NCBI GenBank assembly: GCA_963824545.1
Contig: CAWGPP010000022.1
Span: 62,001-126,000 of the forward strand
Direction of reading: 5' to 3'
DNA length: 64,000 nt
Origin: Bog-532 sp963824545
Lineage (GTDB): Bacteria > Actinomycetota > Actinomycetes > Streptosporangiales > Streptosporangiaceae
The notes beneath the pieces are model-generated. The model did not search any database and had not been told where the DNA came from. It saw only the letters and a program-made list of their open reading frames with translations. How positions within the stretch are numbered: the stretch's first letter is position 1; the number at the start of each line of letters is the position of its first letter. Positions 1-7,449 of this stretch are shown piece by piece. The position numbers were made by a program, and so were the translations under genes.

Positions 1-443
1 TCGCGGGGTCCGCGCCTGTCCTCCGGGCGGCAGTCGACTACCAGGGCCGGGCCTTCGCCGCGCTCGGCGAAGTAGTCCGGCACATGGCTCGGCGGCCTAC
101 CCTGGTCGGCCGCAGCGGGCCACCACAGCCGGAAGGGCTGTGAGGCGATCCCCGTCACCGCCTTGTCCCAGTCGAGCCACATCGCGTGGTCGCGTTCCAG
201 CCACGATTCGTAGCCCACGTGCCGTGCGTCGGTAGCCGACCACCAGCGGCCAGGCAGGTGCCGCTGGCCCTTCCGGGCGCGGATGCGGCGCGAAGGCTGC
301 ATCTCGCTGAACCGCACCAAGGTCGCATCCGCGAGCGGCACCCGCAGCCGCGCGCCGTCCTCAGCGGTGTACTCGACCTCGAACCCGCCCGGTACGTCAG
401 CGGGCAACCCGCCGGGCGCGGTCGCTATCGCATTGCTCCTCAC
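1..443 (-). CDS. TnsA-like transposase endonuclease subunit, C-terminus beyond the left edge
   Basis: Reading leftwards from GTG at 443, the frame stays open to the window edge (147 codons). The translation carries the pattern of actinomycete TnsA-like heteromeric transposase subunits: an N-terminal strand-rich part with RFSEMQPSRRIRARKGQ, then GYESWLERDHAMWLDWD and GIASQPFRLWWP. In the TnsA family this restriction-endonuclease-like domain cuts the 5' ends of the transposon and works with a TnsB transposase and a TnsC ATPase. Those partners would lie to the left, outside the window. The gene points away from the repeats at 457-544, which look like the transposon end. An in-frame ATT lies just upstream, but GTG 443 is the first standard start. 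Family assignment is from motif recall only. Confidence 0.72.
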   Translation of the reverse strand, partial: MRSNAIATAPGGLPADVPGGFEVEYTAEDGARLRVPLADATLVRFSEMQPSRRIRARKGQRHLPGRWWSATDARHVGYESWLERDHAMWLDWDKAVTGIASQPFRLWWPAAADQGRPPSHVPDYFAERGEGPALVVDCRPEDRRGPR

Positions 444-456
444 AGAAATGATGTAC

Positions 457-544
457 GGACACAGGTGTCAGGCCGGTTCAAGCGAGCGACAGGTAGATCT
501 GGACACCGACACGCCAGACGACACGATCACTTGGACACCGACAC
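457..544. repeat. Short repeats resembling TnsB-binding sites at the transposon end
   Basis: TGGACACCGACAC occurs at 500-512 and again at 532-544, 32 bp apart. A related GGACACAGGTGTC lies at 457-469. Repeated short motifs spaced by tens of bases next to tnsA are the arrangement expected for transposase-binding sites at a Tn7-like end. The binding role is inference; the repeats themselves are seen directly. Confidence 0.55.
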
Positions 545-2611
545 CTCGGCGCGGAAAGGACACACGATGTCCCGCACGGCGGCCAGCTCACCGCGCAGCC
601 AGGCGTCCTCGGCCCGCGCCGCCGCGACCGGGCCCAGCCGCTGCATCTCGTTCACCTGCACCGCGATCTCCCAGGCCGGGCCGAGCAGGTCCGCCGCGCC
701 GGGCTCGCCGCGCCGGATCCGGATCCGGGCCAGCACCGTGAGCGCCACGCACCGGGTCGGCGCGTGCCCGTCCACCCCCAGCTCGGCGTGCCGGGCGGCG
801 TCGTCCCAGTCACCGCGGGCCAGGGCCAGCCGGGCCCGCGCCACCTGCATGTAGCCAAGGAAACCGAGGAACTCGTGCTCCTCGGCCAGTTTCATGGCCG
901 CGGCCAGGTAACCCTCGGCCTCGTCGAGCCGGAACCAGTCGAGCAGGCTCCAGGTGATGTTGACGTAGGCGCGGCAGGCGTCCTCGGTGTCGCCCGCGTC
1001 CAGCGCGACCTGGAGGGCCTCCTCGATCGTCCGCTGGCCGGCCGGGTCGCCGAGAAACCACCGGGCCGTGCCGATGTTGGTCAGCGCGTGCAACGTGGTC
1101 GCCGCGTCCCCCACTTCGCGGGCCAGCGCGACCGCGCGCTCGCCGTACCGGATCGCCGCGTCCCGGCGGTGCGCGAGCATGCTCAGCTGGGACTGATTGC
1201 TCAGCGCGAGCGCGAGCAGGCGCCGGTCCCCGGCCTGCTCCAGCACCTGGACGGCTTCGCGGCCGGTCTGCTCGGCGTGCTCGCGGTCCCCGGCCCACCA
1301 GTACATCCGGGACAGCCAGCGCAGGCTGGCGCCGAGCCGGGCCGCATCGCCGGACGCGCGGTTCAGCCCGGCCGCCTGCCGCTGCGCCTGGACCGCCGCG
1401 TCTGCGGCGCCGAGCGTGTAGCACTCGATGCTGTACTCCTCCAGCAGCGCGGCGCGTTCCGCCGCCGGGAACCGGTCCGCGTGCTCCAGGACCAGGCGGT
1501 AGTGCGCGGCGGCCTCGCGGTGCGCGCCGGCGCGGGCCGCGTCCCGGGCGGCGGCCGGCCCGTAGGCCACAATGGCCGCGGTGTCGCCAGCCTGCGCGGC
1601 GTGGTGCACGATCTGTGCCACGTCGGCGCCGGGCTGCCCGGTGAGCGCGTCCAGCACGCGCTTGTTCAGCGCGATCAGCCGGGCCGCGGGCACAGCGCCC
1701 GCGATCGCCCGCCGGGTCAGCTCGTGCCGGAACGCGACCCGCCGCGCCGAGACGGTCAGCAGGCCGCGCTGCTCGGCGGCCGCGAGGACCGCCGTGCTGT
1801 CCGGGGCCAGCCCGGCCATCAGCGCGCCGGTCAGCCAGGGTTCCAGCGCGGCCGGCACCACGGCCAGCTGCTCGAGCACGTCCTGGGTCACCGGGTCCAG
1901 CCGCCGGACCCGGGCCAGCACCGCGTCCGCGATGGAGGGCGGCACCTGCTCGCCGCGCGCGGAGACCAGCAGTTCGTGCACGAAGAACGGGTTCCCCGCG
2001 GTCAGCTGGTACAGGTCATCGCCGTTGACCGCGCTGCCCGCGCTGAGCTCGTGCACCGCCCCGGCCGACAGGCGGCGCAGCGGCAGCCGCCGGACCTGGT
2101 CGCTGCGGGAGGCCTGGCCGAGCAGGCCGCCCAGGGCGTGCTCCCGGGTCAGCTCGTCGTCGCGGTAGGTGAGCACGAGCACGGCGGGCAGCGCCGCGAC
2201 CCGCCGGATGAGATACCGCAGCGCGTCCAGGGTGGCGTCGTCGGCCCAGTGCACGTCCTCGACCACCAGGACCGCCGGGTGGTCCGCCCAGTCCAGTTCG
2301 GCGCGCAGCGCGGCCAGCAGCCGGTCCCGGTCGCTGCCGTCGGCGACCGCGTGGCTCAGCTCGGTGCCGACGCTGCCCACCAGGTCGCGGAACGGCCCCA
2401 GCGTCCGCGGCGTGGCCAGGTCGTCGCAGTAGCCGATAAGCAGCCTGCCCTCCGCGGGCAGCTGCGCGCGTACCGCCTCGACCAGGCTGGACTTGCCGAT
2501 GCCCGCCTCGCCGGAGATCAGCACCACCGAGCCGTGGCCGCCCGCGGCGTCGCGCACGGCGGCGGCGAGCACCGCCAGCTCCGCGTCGCGCTCCAAAATG
2601 CCGGGCCTCAC
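527..2611 (-). pseudogene. LAL-type LuxR regulator truncated by the Tn7-like insertion
   Basis: From GTG 2611 the protein opens with an AAA/STAND ATPase: Walker A GEAGIGKSS at about residues 34-42 and a Walker B-like VLVVEDVHWADD near 115. A long helical TPR-like region follows. LAL regulators normally end with a LuxR helix-turn-helix at about residue 850-950. This frame stops after 694 residues with the unrelated tail VCPFRAEVSVSK, encoded by the transposon end, so no DNA-binding domain remains. It is probably non-functional as an activator. The start is the first GTG before the conserved ILERDAEL; in-frame sequence farther upstream overlaps the DUF899 gene and is not homologous. Confidence 0.8.
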
Positions 2612-2685
2612 CCCTGGATTGTAGGCTCGGCGGGCTGATCTTCCCCGGCCCTGCCGCCCAGTACCTGGGCGAGCGATGGCCGGCG

Positions 2686-3498
2686 TTAAGGGGCCGGTGC
2701 GGGGCCGAGGTCGTCGGAGCGCCCGGCCTCGATGCGCGGCCACTGCGCGATGGGGCGCCCGCCCGGCCACGCTGACGCGGGCGGCCACGCGGGCGAGCCG
2801 CCGTCCGTCCGCGTAATGGAGCACTGTTGCGGCCAGCCGGGGGGCGAGTCTTCCCACGCCTCCTGGCGCCCGTACACGGTGAGGTCCATCAGCGCGTAGC
2901 TGTAGTCCATGGCCTCTGCGCCGCGGCGTTTCGTCCAGTAGGTCTCGAACACCCGGTCGCCATCGCGCAGGTAGCACACGAGGTGGAACAAGCCGATCTG
3001 GCGCCCGGTCAGGAGCGCGCCGAGGGACTCTTGTGCCGAGTACCAGGGCATGTCCCAGCCCATGAAGTCGCGGTAGCGGATGCTCTCGTCGTAAGCCCCC
3101 TGGCAGAACACGGCGTAGGTGATGTCGCGGGAATGCAGGTAGGACAGCTCCGTGACCTGCGTGGTGACCCACGTGCAGCCTTCGCACTGCTCGGCCGCCG
3201 GGTGGCCGGGCCACCACATGAAGTAGTAGGCGATGAGCTGCCGGCGTCCTTCGAACGCGTCGCGCAGGGTGAGCGGCCCGCCGGGCCCGGTCAGCGTGAG
3301 GCCGGCGTCCACCTCGGCCATGGGCAGGCGCCGCCGGGCGGCGGCGATCGCGTCGCCTTCCCGCGTGTGCGCCTTCTCCCGGGTCCGCAGCGCGTCCAGC
3401 TCGGCCTCGAAGGCGGCCCGGTCGGCCACTGCGGGCCGCCCCGGTGCGCCAGCGGCGCCGGCCGGCGGCCGCTCCGTGTTCGCCGGCTCATCCGTCAT
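2686..3498 (-). CDS. DUF899 family protein, second of a tandem pair
   Basis: A 270-residue thioredoxin-like DUF899 protein. Recognisable blocks are LRDAFEGRRQLIAYYFMWW, the CEGC motif in a PAAEQCEGCTWV context, and FMGWDMPWYSA. DUF899 proteins are distant relatives of AhpC/TSA peroxiredoxins; their substrate is unknown. CxxC is kept here. The start ATG 3498 overlaps the 3' end of the upstream DUF899 gene by 11 bp, so the two are probably translated together. The N-terminal 25 residues and C-terminal 40 are Pro/Ala/Gly-rich and outside the family core. Confidence 0.8.
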   Translation of the reverse strand: MTDEPANTERPPAGAAGAPGRPAVADRAAFEAELDALRTREKAHTREGDAIAAARRRLPMAEVDAGLTLTGPGGPLTLRDAFEGRRQLIAYYFMWWPGHPAAEQCEGCTWVTTQVTELSYLHSRDITYAVFCQGAYDESIRYRDFMGWDMPWYSAQESLGALLTGRQIGLFHLVCYLRDGDRVFETYWTKRRGAEAMDYSYALMDLTVYGRQEAWEDSPPGWPQQCSITRTDGGSPAWPPASAWPGGRPIAQWPRIEAGRSDDLGPAPAP

Positions 3499-4171
3499 GT
3501 GCCTGCTCCTTCCCGTACTCGTCGTGCCAGTTCCACCAGGCGTACGGCGGGGTCTGCGGGTAGTCCTCGGGGGAGTCCTCCCACTCCTCCTGCCGCCCGA
3601 GCGCGGTGATGTCGAGGTAGCTCCAGGTGGTTCCCATCGCCTCGTCGCCGCGGTTGTTGATGAAGTAGGTGCGGAACACGCGGTCCCCGTCGCGGATGAA
3701 CGCGTTCGTGCCGTGCCATTCGTCCACGCCGAAGTCGGCGTCGAAGCCGTCGGTCATCGTGTACCAGGGCATCTCCCAGCCCATCCGCTTTTTGACGCGC
3801 GCGATGTCGGCCTGCGGTGCGCGCGAGGCGAACGCGAGCGTGGTGCCGCGAGCGTGCAGATGAGCGAGGTTGCCCACGTGGTCGGCGATTATGGAGCAGC
3901 CGACGCAGGCATGACCGGGCCAGCCGCGCACGCCGGGCTCCAGGAAGGCGCGGTAGACGATCAGCTGACGGCGGCCCTCGAACAGGTCGAGCAGGCTCGC
4001 GGTGCCCTCGGGCCCGTCGAACGCGTACGCCTTGTCCACGGCCAGCCACGGCATCCGCCGCCGCTCGGCGGCCATCGCGTCCCGCGCCCGGGTGAGCTCC
4101 TTCTCCCTCACGAGCAGGCGCTGGCGGGCAGCCTCCCATTCCGGCAACGGAACGACCGGGGGTGTCTTCAT
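3488..4171 (-). CDS. DUF899 family protein, first of a tandem pair
   Basis: A 227-residue DUF899 protein with LLDLFEGRRQLIVYRAFLE, a VGCSII motif (a single Cys, where its neighbour has CEGC), MGWEMPWYTM and a C-terminal ALGRQEEWEDSPEDYPQTP block. ATG 4171 is preferred over GTG 4183 because AGGTGG sits 8 bp before it. The pair seems to be a duplication that has diverged at the active-site cysteines. The downstream copy starts before this one stops. The function is unknown beyond the thioredoxin-like fold. Confidence 0.8.
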   Translation of the reverse strand: MKTPPVVPLPEWEAARQRLLVREKELTRARDAMAAERRRMPWLAVDKAYAFDGPEGTASLLDLFEGRRQLIVYRAFLEPGVRGWPGHACVGCSIIADHVGNLAHLHARGTTLAFASRAPQADIARVKKRMGWEMPWYTMTDGFDADFGVDEWHGTNAFIRDGDRVFRTYFINNRGDEAMGTTWSYLDITALGRQEEWEDSPEDYPQTPPYAWWNWHDEYGKEQAHDG

Positions 4172-4238
4172 CGTGATGTCCACCTTTCTGTGGGGTGTGT
4201 GGATGCCCGCCCGCTGACGGCCGGGCTGGCGGCCGGGC

Positions 4239-4748
4239 TTACCGGCTGAGGTGGTCCTTCAGCGCGCCGAGGGGGCCGTCCCAGTCGCGGGCCAGTGCGG
4301 CCAGGAACTGTTGCGCCACTTGCATCGGGGCGGAGCGGAGCCGGTATCGGACCCGGCGCCGTTCCCCTGGCTCGGCCGTCACCAGGCCCGCCTCGGCGAG
4401 CAGGGCCAGGTGCTTGGCGATGGCCTGCCGCGTGATCGGCAGCCGCCCGGCCAGGTCGGTGGCCGTCGCGGGACCGCCCGCCGCCAGCGCGGCCAGGATG
4501 GCGCGCCGGCTCGGATCGGCCAGCGCAACGAAGACCTGTTCGGCGATGGCCTCCGGATCAGGTGGCACCGGATCGGGCGGCTTCGAGGCGGCCGGCTCCG
4601 GATCGGGCGGCTTCGAGGCGGCCGGCTTCGAGGCGGCCGGCAGGGAGGCGGGCGGCACCGGATCAGGCGGCTTCGAGGCAGGCGGCTTCGAGGCGGCCGG
4701 CACCGGATCGGGCGGCTTCGAGGCAGGCGGTACCGAGCCAGGCGGCAT
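4239..4748 (-). CDS. ArsR-family transcriptional regulator with a repetitive N-terminal tail
   Basis: The C-terminal 105 residues are an ArsR winged helix: VFVALADPSRRAILAAL, then the recognition region ITRQAIAKHLALLAEAGLV and a basic wing (GERRRVRYRL). It belongs to the group that pairs with SRPBCC/AHSA1 proteins. The first 65 residues are an SKPPDPVPPA-type low-complexity repeat matched by 15-bp repetition in the DNA (4561-4745), unusual for this normally 100-120 residue family. It lies 20 bp behind the SRPBCC gene, so the two form an operon, with the regulator second. The palindrome at 5218-5258 is its likely operator. Confidence 0.85.
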   Translation of the reverse strand: MPPGSVPPASKPPDPVPAASKPPASKPPDPVPPASLPAASKPAASKPPDPEPAASKPPDPVPPDPEAIAEQVFVALADPSRRAILAALAAGGPATATDLAGRLPITRQAIAKHLALLAEAGLVTAEPGERRRVRYRLRSAPMQVAQQFLAALARDWDGPLGALKDHLSR

Positions 4749-4768
4749 GCACGTCAGCCGGTCTGGGT

Positions 4769-5200
4769 TCAGGCGGCATCGAGGTAGGCGGCCAGCTCAC
4801 CCAGCTCACTTTTCCAGCCCTGGGCGTTGCCGTCGTAGGCCGCGCGGTAGGCGCCGTCCGGCAGCTGAGCGAAACCGGTTTCGACCACGGTCAGCCGCGT
4901 GCCCGCGCCGGCCGGCTCGAGCGTGAACTCGACGTAGGTGCGGCGCGGGTCGTCATCGGGCAGCCCGTAGATGTGCCAGGTGAAGCCGAACACCGTCGGC
5001 TCCTCGACCCGTTCGATCCGCATGTCGGCGGTGTGCCCGTGAGTCCACGTCATGTGGGCCGATCCGCCCGGGCGCAGGTCGATCGCCGCCTCGTTGCCGA
5101 ACCAGCTGGCCAGGCCCTCGGCCGTGGTGAGCGCCGCCCAGACCGTGGCCGGCGGGTGGGCGAGCTCGATGACCCGCTCGATGCGGTCAGGGAATCCCAT
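4769..5200 (-). CDS. SRPBCC (AHSA1/START-like) domain protein
   Basis: A 143-residue helix-grip protein with RVIELAHPPATVWAALTT at the start, GLASWFGNEAAIDLRPGG, VEFTLEPAGAGTRLTVVETG and a C-terminal amphipathic helix (GWKSELGELAAYLDA). Such proteins bind hydrophobic ligands and often sit beside ArsR regulators of their own transcription. ATG 5200 is chosen because GGGAGGCG precedes it directly. A longer frame to 5263 would run through the operator palindrome and is unlikely to be coding. Confidence 0.85.
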   Translation of the reverse strand: MGFPDRIERVIELAHPPATVWAALTTAEGLASWFGNEAAIDLRPGGSAHMTWTHGHTADMRIERVEEPTVFGFTWHIYGLPDDDPRRTYVEFTLEPAGAGTRLTVVETGFAQLPDGAYRAAYDGNAQGWKSELGELAAYLDAA

Positions 5201-5217
5201 GACGCCTCCCATTGATA

Positions 5218-5258
5218 GCAACTCATCGGTTGCTACATTATAGCAACCGATGAGTTGC
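5218..5258. promoter_or_regulatory. Perfect 18-bp inverted repeat, probable ArsR operator
   Basis: GCAACTCATCGGTTGCTA (5218-5235) and its exact reverse complement TAGCAACCGATGAGTTGC (5241-5258) flank the 5-bp spacer CATTA. Each arm also contains the inner inverted pair GCAAC/GTTGC. It lies 18 bp before the SRPBCC start codon, over the expected promoter of the SRPBCC-ArsR operon. A bound ArsR dimer pair here would give autoregulation. The repeat is direct observation; the operator role is inference. Confidence 0.7.
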
Positions 5259-5339
5259 GTCAACTAACGTCCGCTCCGCGCTCCGCGCTGCCCGCGGTCT
5301 TCGCCGCCGCCCGCCCCGGCACTGCTTGGCTCCGGCGCC

Positions 5340-5386
5340 TACGGGCAGAGTTTTGGGCAAATACTGCCGGGAAAAGTCTGCCCGTA
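5340..5386. terminator. Long stem-loop between the esterase and SRPBCC genes
   Basis: TACGGGCAGA (5340-5349) pairs with TCTGCCCGTA (5377-5386). After one mismatch, TTTT/AAAA and then GGCA/TGCC continue the stem around a five-base loop. It lies 150 bp downstream of the esterase stop on the minus strand. It could end that transcript or be a regulatory structure; no U-tract is evident. The rest of 5259-5536 shows nothing else recognisable. Confidence 0.4.
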
Positions 5387-5536
5387 AGTAGCACGGGAGA
5401 CGCGCCGGGCAGCGCGGGCGCATCCCGTCCGGCGGCAGGGCACGGTCCGCGGCCCGGAACTAATCGGCGCGCCCCGGCCCCGTCCCGTGCCGCCCCCCCG
5501 GGCCGTCTCGTCCTGGGCCGGCCCCGGGCAGGCCCG

Positions 5537-7159
5537 CTACCCGGCGGCCGCCCAGAACGCGCAGTGATGCTCGGCCGCGAAATTAGTCTCGTGCTGCGGT
5601 CGCGACGGGACCAGGGACAGCCACTGCGGGCTGGCCGGGCTGAACCGCGGCCAGCCACCGCCCGGGGCGCCCGCGGCGGCCAGGTTCGTCCACTCCTGCT
5701 GCATGGCCGCGGCGAGCTGCTGCTGGGACGTGGTCAGGGTCCCGGGGAAGGCCGTGTTGGACAGGGTGAACAGGTACTGCAGCTCCGACGCGTGCGCCGC
5801 GCCGTACGGGAAGCCGACCGAGCCGAGGAAGCGTTCCGGCGCGCTGGAGTCGTTGAACTCGTACGCGTACGTCGGCACGTAGCTGGCCAGGGACTGCTCG
5901 GCGGTCAGCGCGTGGCAGGCGAAGATCGCGTCGGTACCGACCGCGCCCAAGGCCACCGAGGGGCTGGAGTAGTCGCTCAGCGGGTACTGGGCGGCGATCG
6001 CCGCGACGGCGGCCGCGGACAGGCCGCCGCCCAGAGTGTCGTTAATCTCGGTTTGGTAATTATCGGCGCTGACGGGCGGGCCGCCGATGAGCTGGTCCAG
6101 CGCGACGAACAGCCGCCATTCGTCGTGGTTGGTGCCGATCATCACGGGCACGTGGCTGAACTGCCCGCTGGCCAGCGCGGGGCCGATCGACTGGGGCAGC
6201 ACGGCGCCGTCCACGTTGGGGGTGTAGCCGGCCGCGCTCTCCTTGGCGAGCAGCGTCGAGGTCGGCACGCTGCGCAGGCACGCGGCCGCGTTGCTCGCGC
6301 AGCCGACCTGGGCGGCCAGCGCGGCGCCGGCCGACTCGGCGGTGGCCAGCGGGGTCTGCGTCAGGTTGTAGGTCCCGCTTTGCACGATGGCCCGGGCGAA
6401 CAGTCCGCGGGCGCCGGGGGAGACCAGCTGCGACAGGGTGGACAGGCCGCCCGCCGACTCGCCGAAGACGGTGACGTCGCGGGGGTTCCCGCCGAAGCCG
6501 TGGATGTTCCGCTGCACCCAGCGCAGCGCCGCCTGCTGGTCCATCAGCCCGTAATTGCCGGACGGGCCGCCCGGCCGGCGGGCCAGCGCCGCGTCGGCCA
6601 GGAACCCGAACAGGCCGAGCCGGTAGTTGATGGTGACCACGATGACGCCGCGCCGGACCAGCGCGGCCGGGTTATCGTCGTTGCTCTCGCCGACGACCAG
6701 CGCGCCGCCGTGGATCCACACCATGACCGGCAGGTTCCGCGCGTGTGCGCCGGGCGGGGCGAAGACGTTCAGGTACAGGCAGTCCTCGGACGTGCTGGCC
6801 ACGCCGAACGGCGACGCCGGCTGCGCGCAGTGCGGCGCGAAGCTAGTGGCCTGGCGGACGCCCCGCCAGGATGCGGCCGGCTGCGGGGGCTGCCAGCGCA
6901 GCGCGCCGACCGGCGGGGCCGCGTACGGGATGCCGAGGTACTCATCGGTGCCGCCGGCCGTCGCGCCCTGCACCGCGCCGCCGGCGGTGGGCACGATCAG
7001 GCCCCGGCCCTGGCCGGTGCTCTGGCTCTGGGGGCTGCGTGGCGCCTGCGCGCTCGCGGTGGCCACGGCGCACGCCGTCGTGGCGATCGCCACGACGGCC
7101 GCGGCCGCGCCCACGCCCAGCCGGGTCCGTCCCCGTCCGCTGGTTCGGAAGCTTCGCAT
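5537..7159 (-). CDS. Secreted type-B carboxylesterase
   Basis: A 540-residue alpha/beta hydrolase of the carboxylesterase/lipase type-B family (500-550 residues is usual). An N-terminal Sec-type signal (basic start, LGVGAAAAVVAIATTACAV, then AASAQA-like processing region) implies export. The core has YLGIPYAAPPVG, SEDCLYLNVFAP, an oxyanion-hole VWIHGGALVVG, the nucleophile motif FGESAGG, GTNHDEWRLF with the acidic residue, and a His near AAHASEL. It should hydrolyse ester or amide bonds of unknown substrates outside the membrane. The cysteine in TTAC could be a poor lipobox, but the -3 residue is not aliphatic. ATG 7159 is preferred to TTG 7201 because the signal peptide starts properly there. 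Confidence 0.87.
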   Translation of the reverse strand: MRSFRTSGRGRTRLGVGAAAAVVAIATTACAVATASAQAPRSPQSQSTGQGRGLIVPTAGGAVQGATAGGTDEYLGIPYAAPPVGALRWQPPQPAASWRGVRQATSFAPHCAQPASPFGVASTSEDCLYLNVFAPPGAHARNLPVMVWIHGGALVVGESNDDNPAALVRRGVIVVTINYRLGLFGFLADAALARRPGGPSGNYGLMDQQAALRWVQRNIHGFGGNPRDVTVFGESAGGLSTLSQLVSPGARGLFARAIVQSGTYNLTQTPLATAESAGAALAAQVGCASNAAACLRSVPTSTLLAKESAAGYTPNVDGAVLPQSIGPALASGQFSHVPVMIGTNHDEWRLFVALDQLIGGPPVSADNYQTEINDTLGGGLSAAAVAAIAAQYPLSDYSSPSVALGAVGTDAIFACHALTAEQSLASYVPTYAYEFNDSSAPERFLGSVGFPYGAAHASELQYLFTLSNTAFPGTLTTSQQQLAAAMQQEWTNLAAAGAPGGGWPRFSPASPQWLSLVPSRPQHETNFAAEHHCAFWAAAG

Positions 7160-7313
7160 TCGGCCAGCGTCCGCCGCGGGTGTCCGCCTAAGCAACCGCA
7201 AAAGCCCAGGAGGCCGGAGAAAAATCCCGCCCCCGTGCGCGGATCGGACAAAGAGCGGGCACGCCGCGCCAGCGCGGACGACGGTCAGCCGGGCTCCGTT
7301 TCCGTTAAATTCC

Positions 7314-7343
7314 TTTCAAATGAATTGGCACTTACTTTTGAAA
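7314..7343. promoter_or_regulatory. AT-rich inverted repeat upstream of the acyl-CoA ligase
   Basis: TTTCAAA (7314-7320) and TTTGAAA (7337-7343) form an inverted repeat inside the only AT-rich stretch of the 290-bp gap between the divergent esterase and acyl-CoA ligase genes. It may be an operator or promoter region for either gene. No consensus could be assigned with confidence. Confidence 0.3.
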
Positions 7344-7449
7344 TACTCGGGTTCGTGAGGAATGCTCCGGTTCGGCTGACGGCGGGTACGGACGCGCTGA
7401 GCCGGTGCGTTACCTTGCGAATGTCGCGTCGAAACCATGGAGGTTAGTC

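Larger units (their letters stand above)
1..562. mobile_element. End of a Tn7-like transposon (rest lies left of the window)
   Basis: A TnsA-like gene lies beside short repeats and an interrupted host gene. On the minus strand the LAL regulator reads normally up to about 562-566. It then enters sequence rich in TGTC(C/G) motifs and stops at a TGA inside it (527-529). Tn7-type ends begin with TGT, which fits a border between about 545 and 562. The other end and the TnsB/TnsC genes are not in the window, so element size and target duplication cannot be checked here. Confidence 0.55.

Noticed and set aside
527..3217. N-terminal extension of the LAL regulator up to 3217
   Set aside because: The extra 200 residues are the antisense/out-of-frame reading of the DUF899 gene; homology starts at GTG 2611.
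5255..7447. Plus-strand frame of 730 codons opposite the carboxylesterase
   Set aside because: No recognisable domain; the opposite strand encodes a complete esterase with signal peptide.
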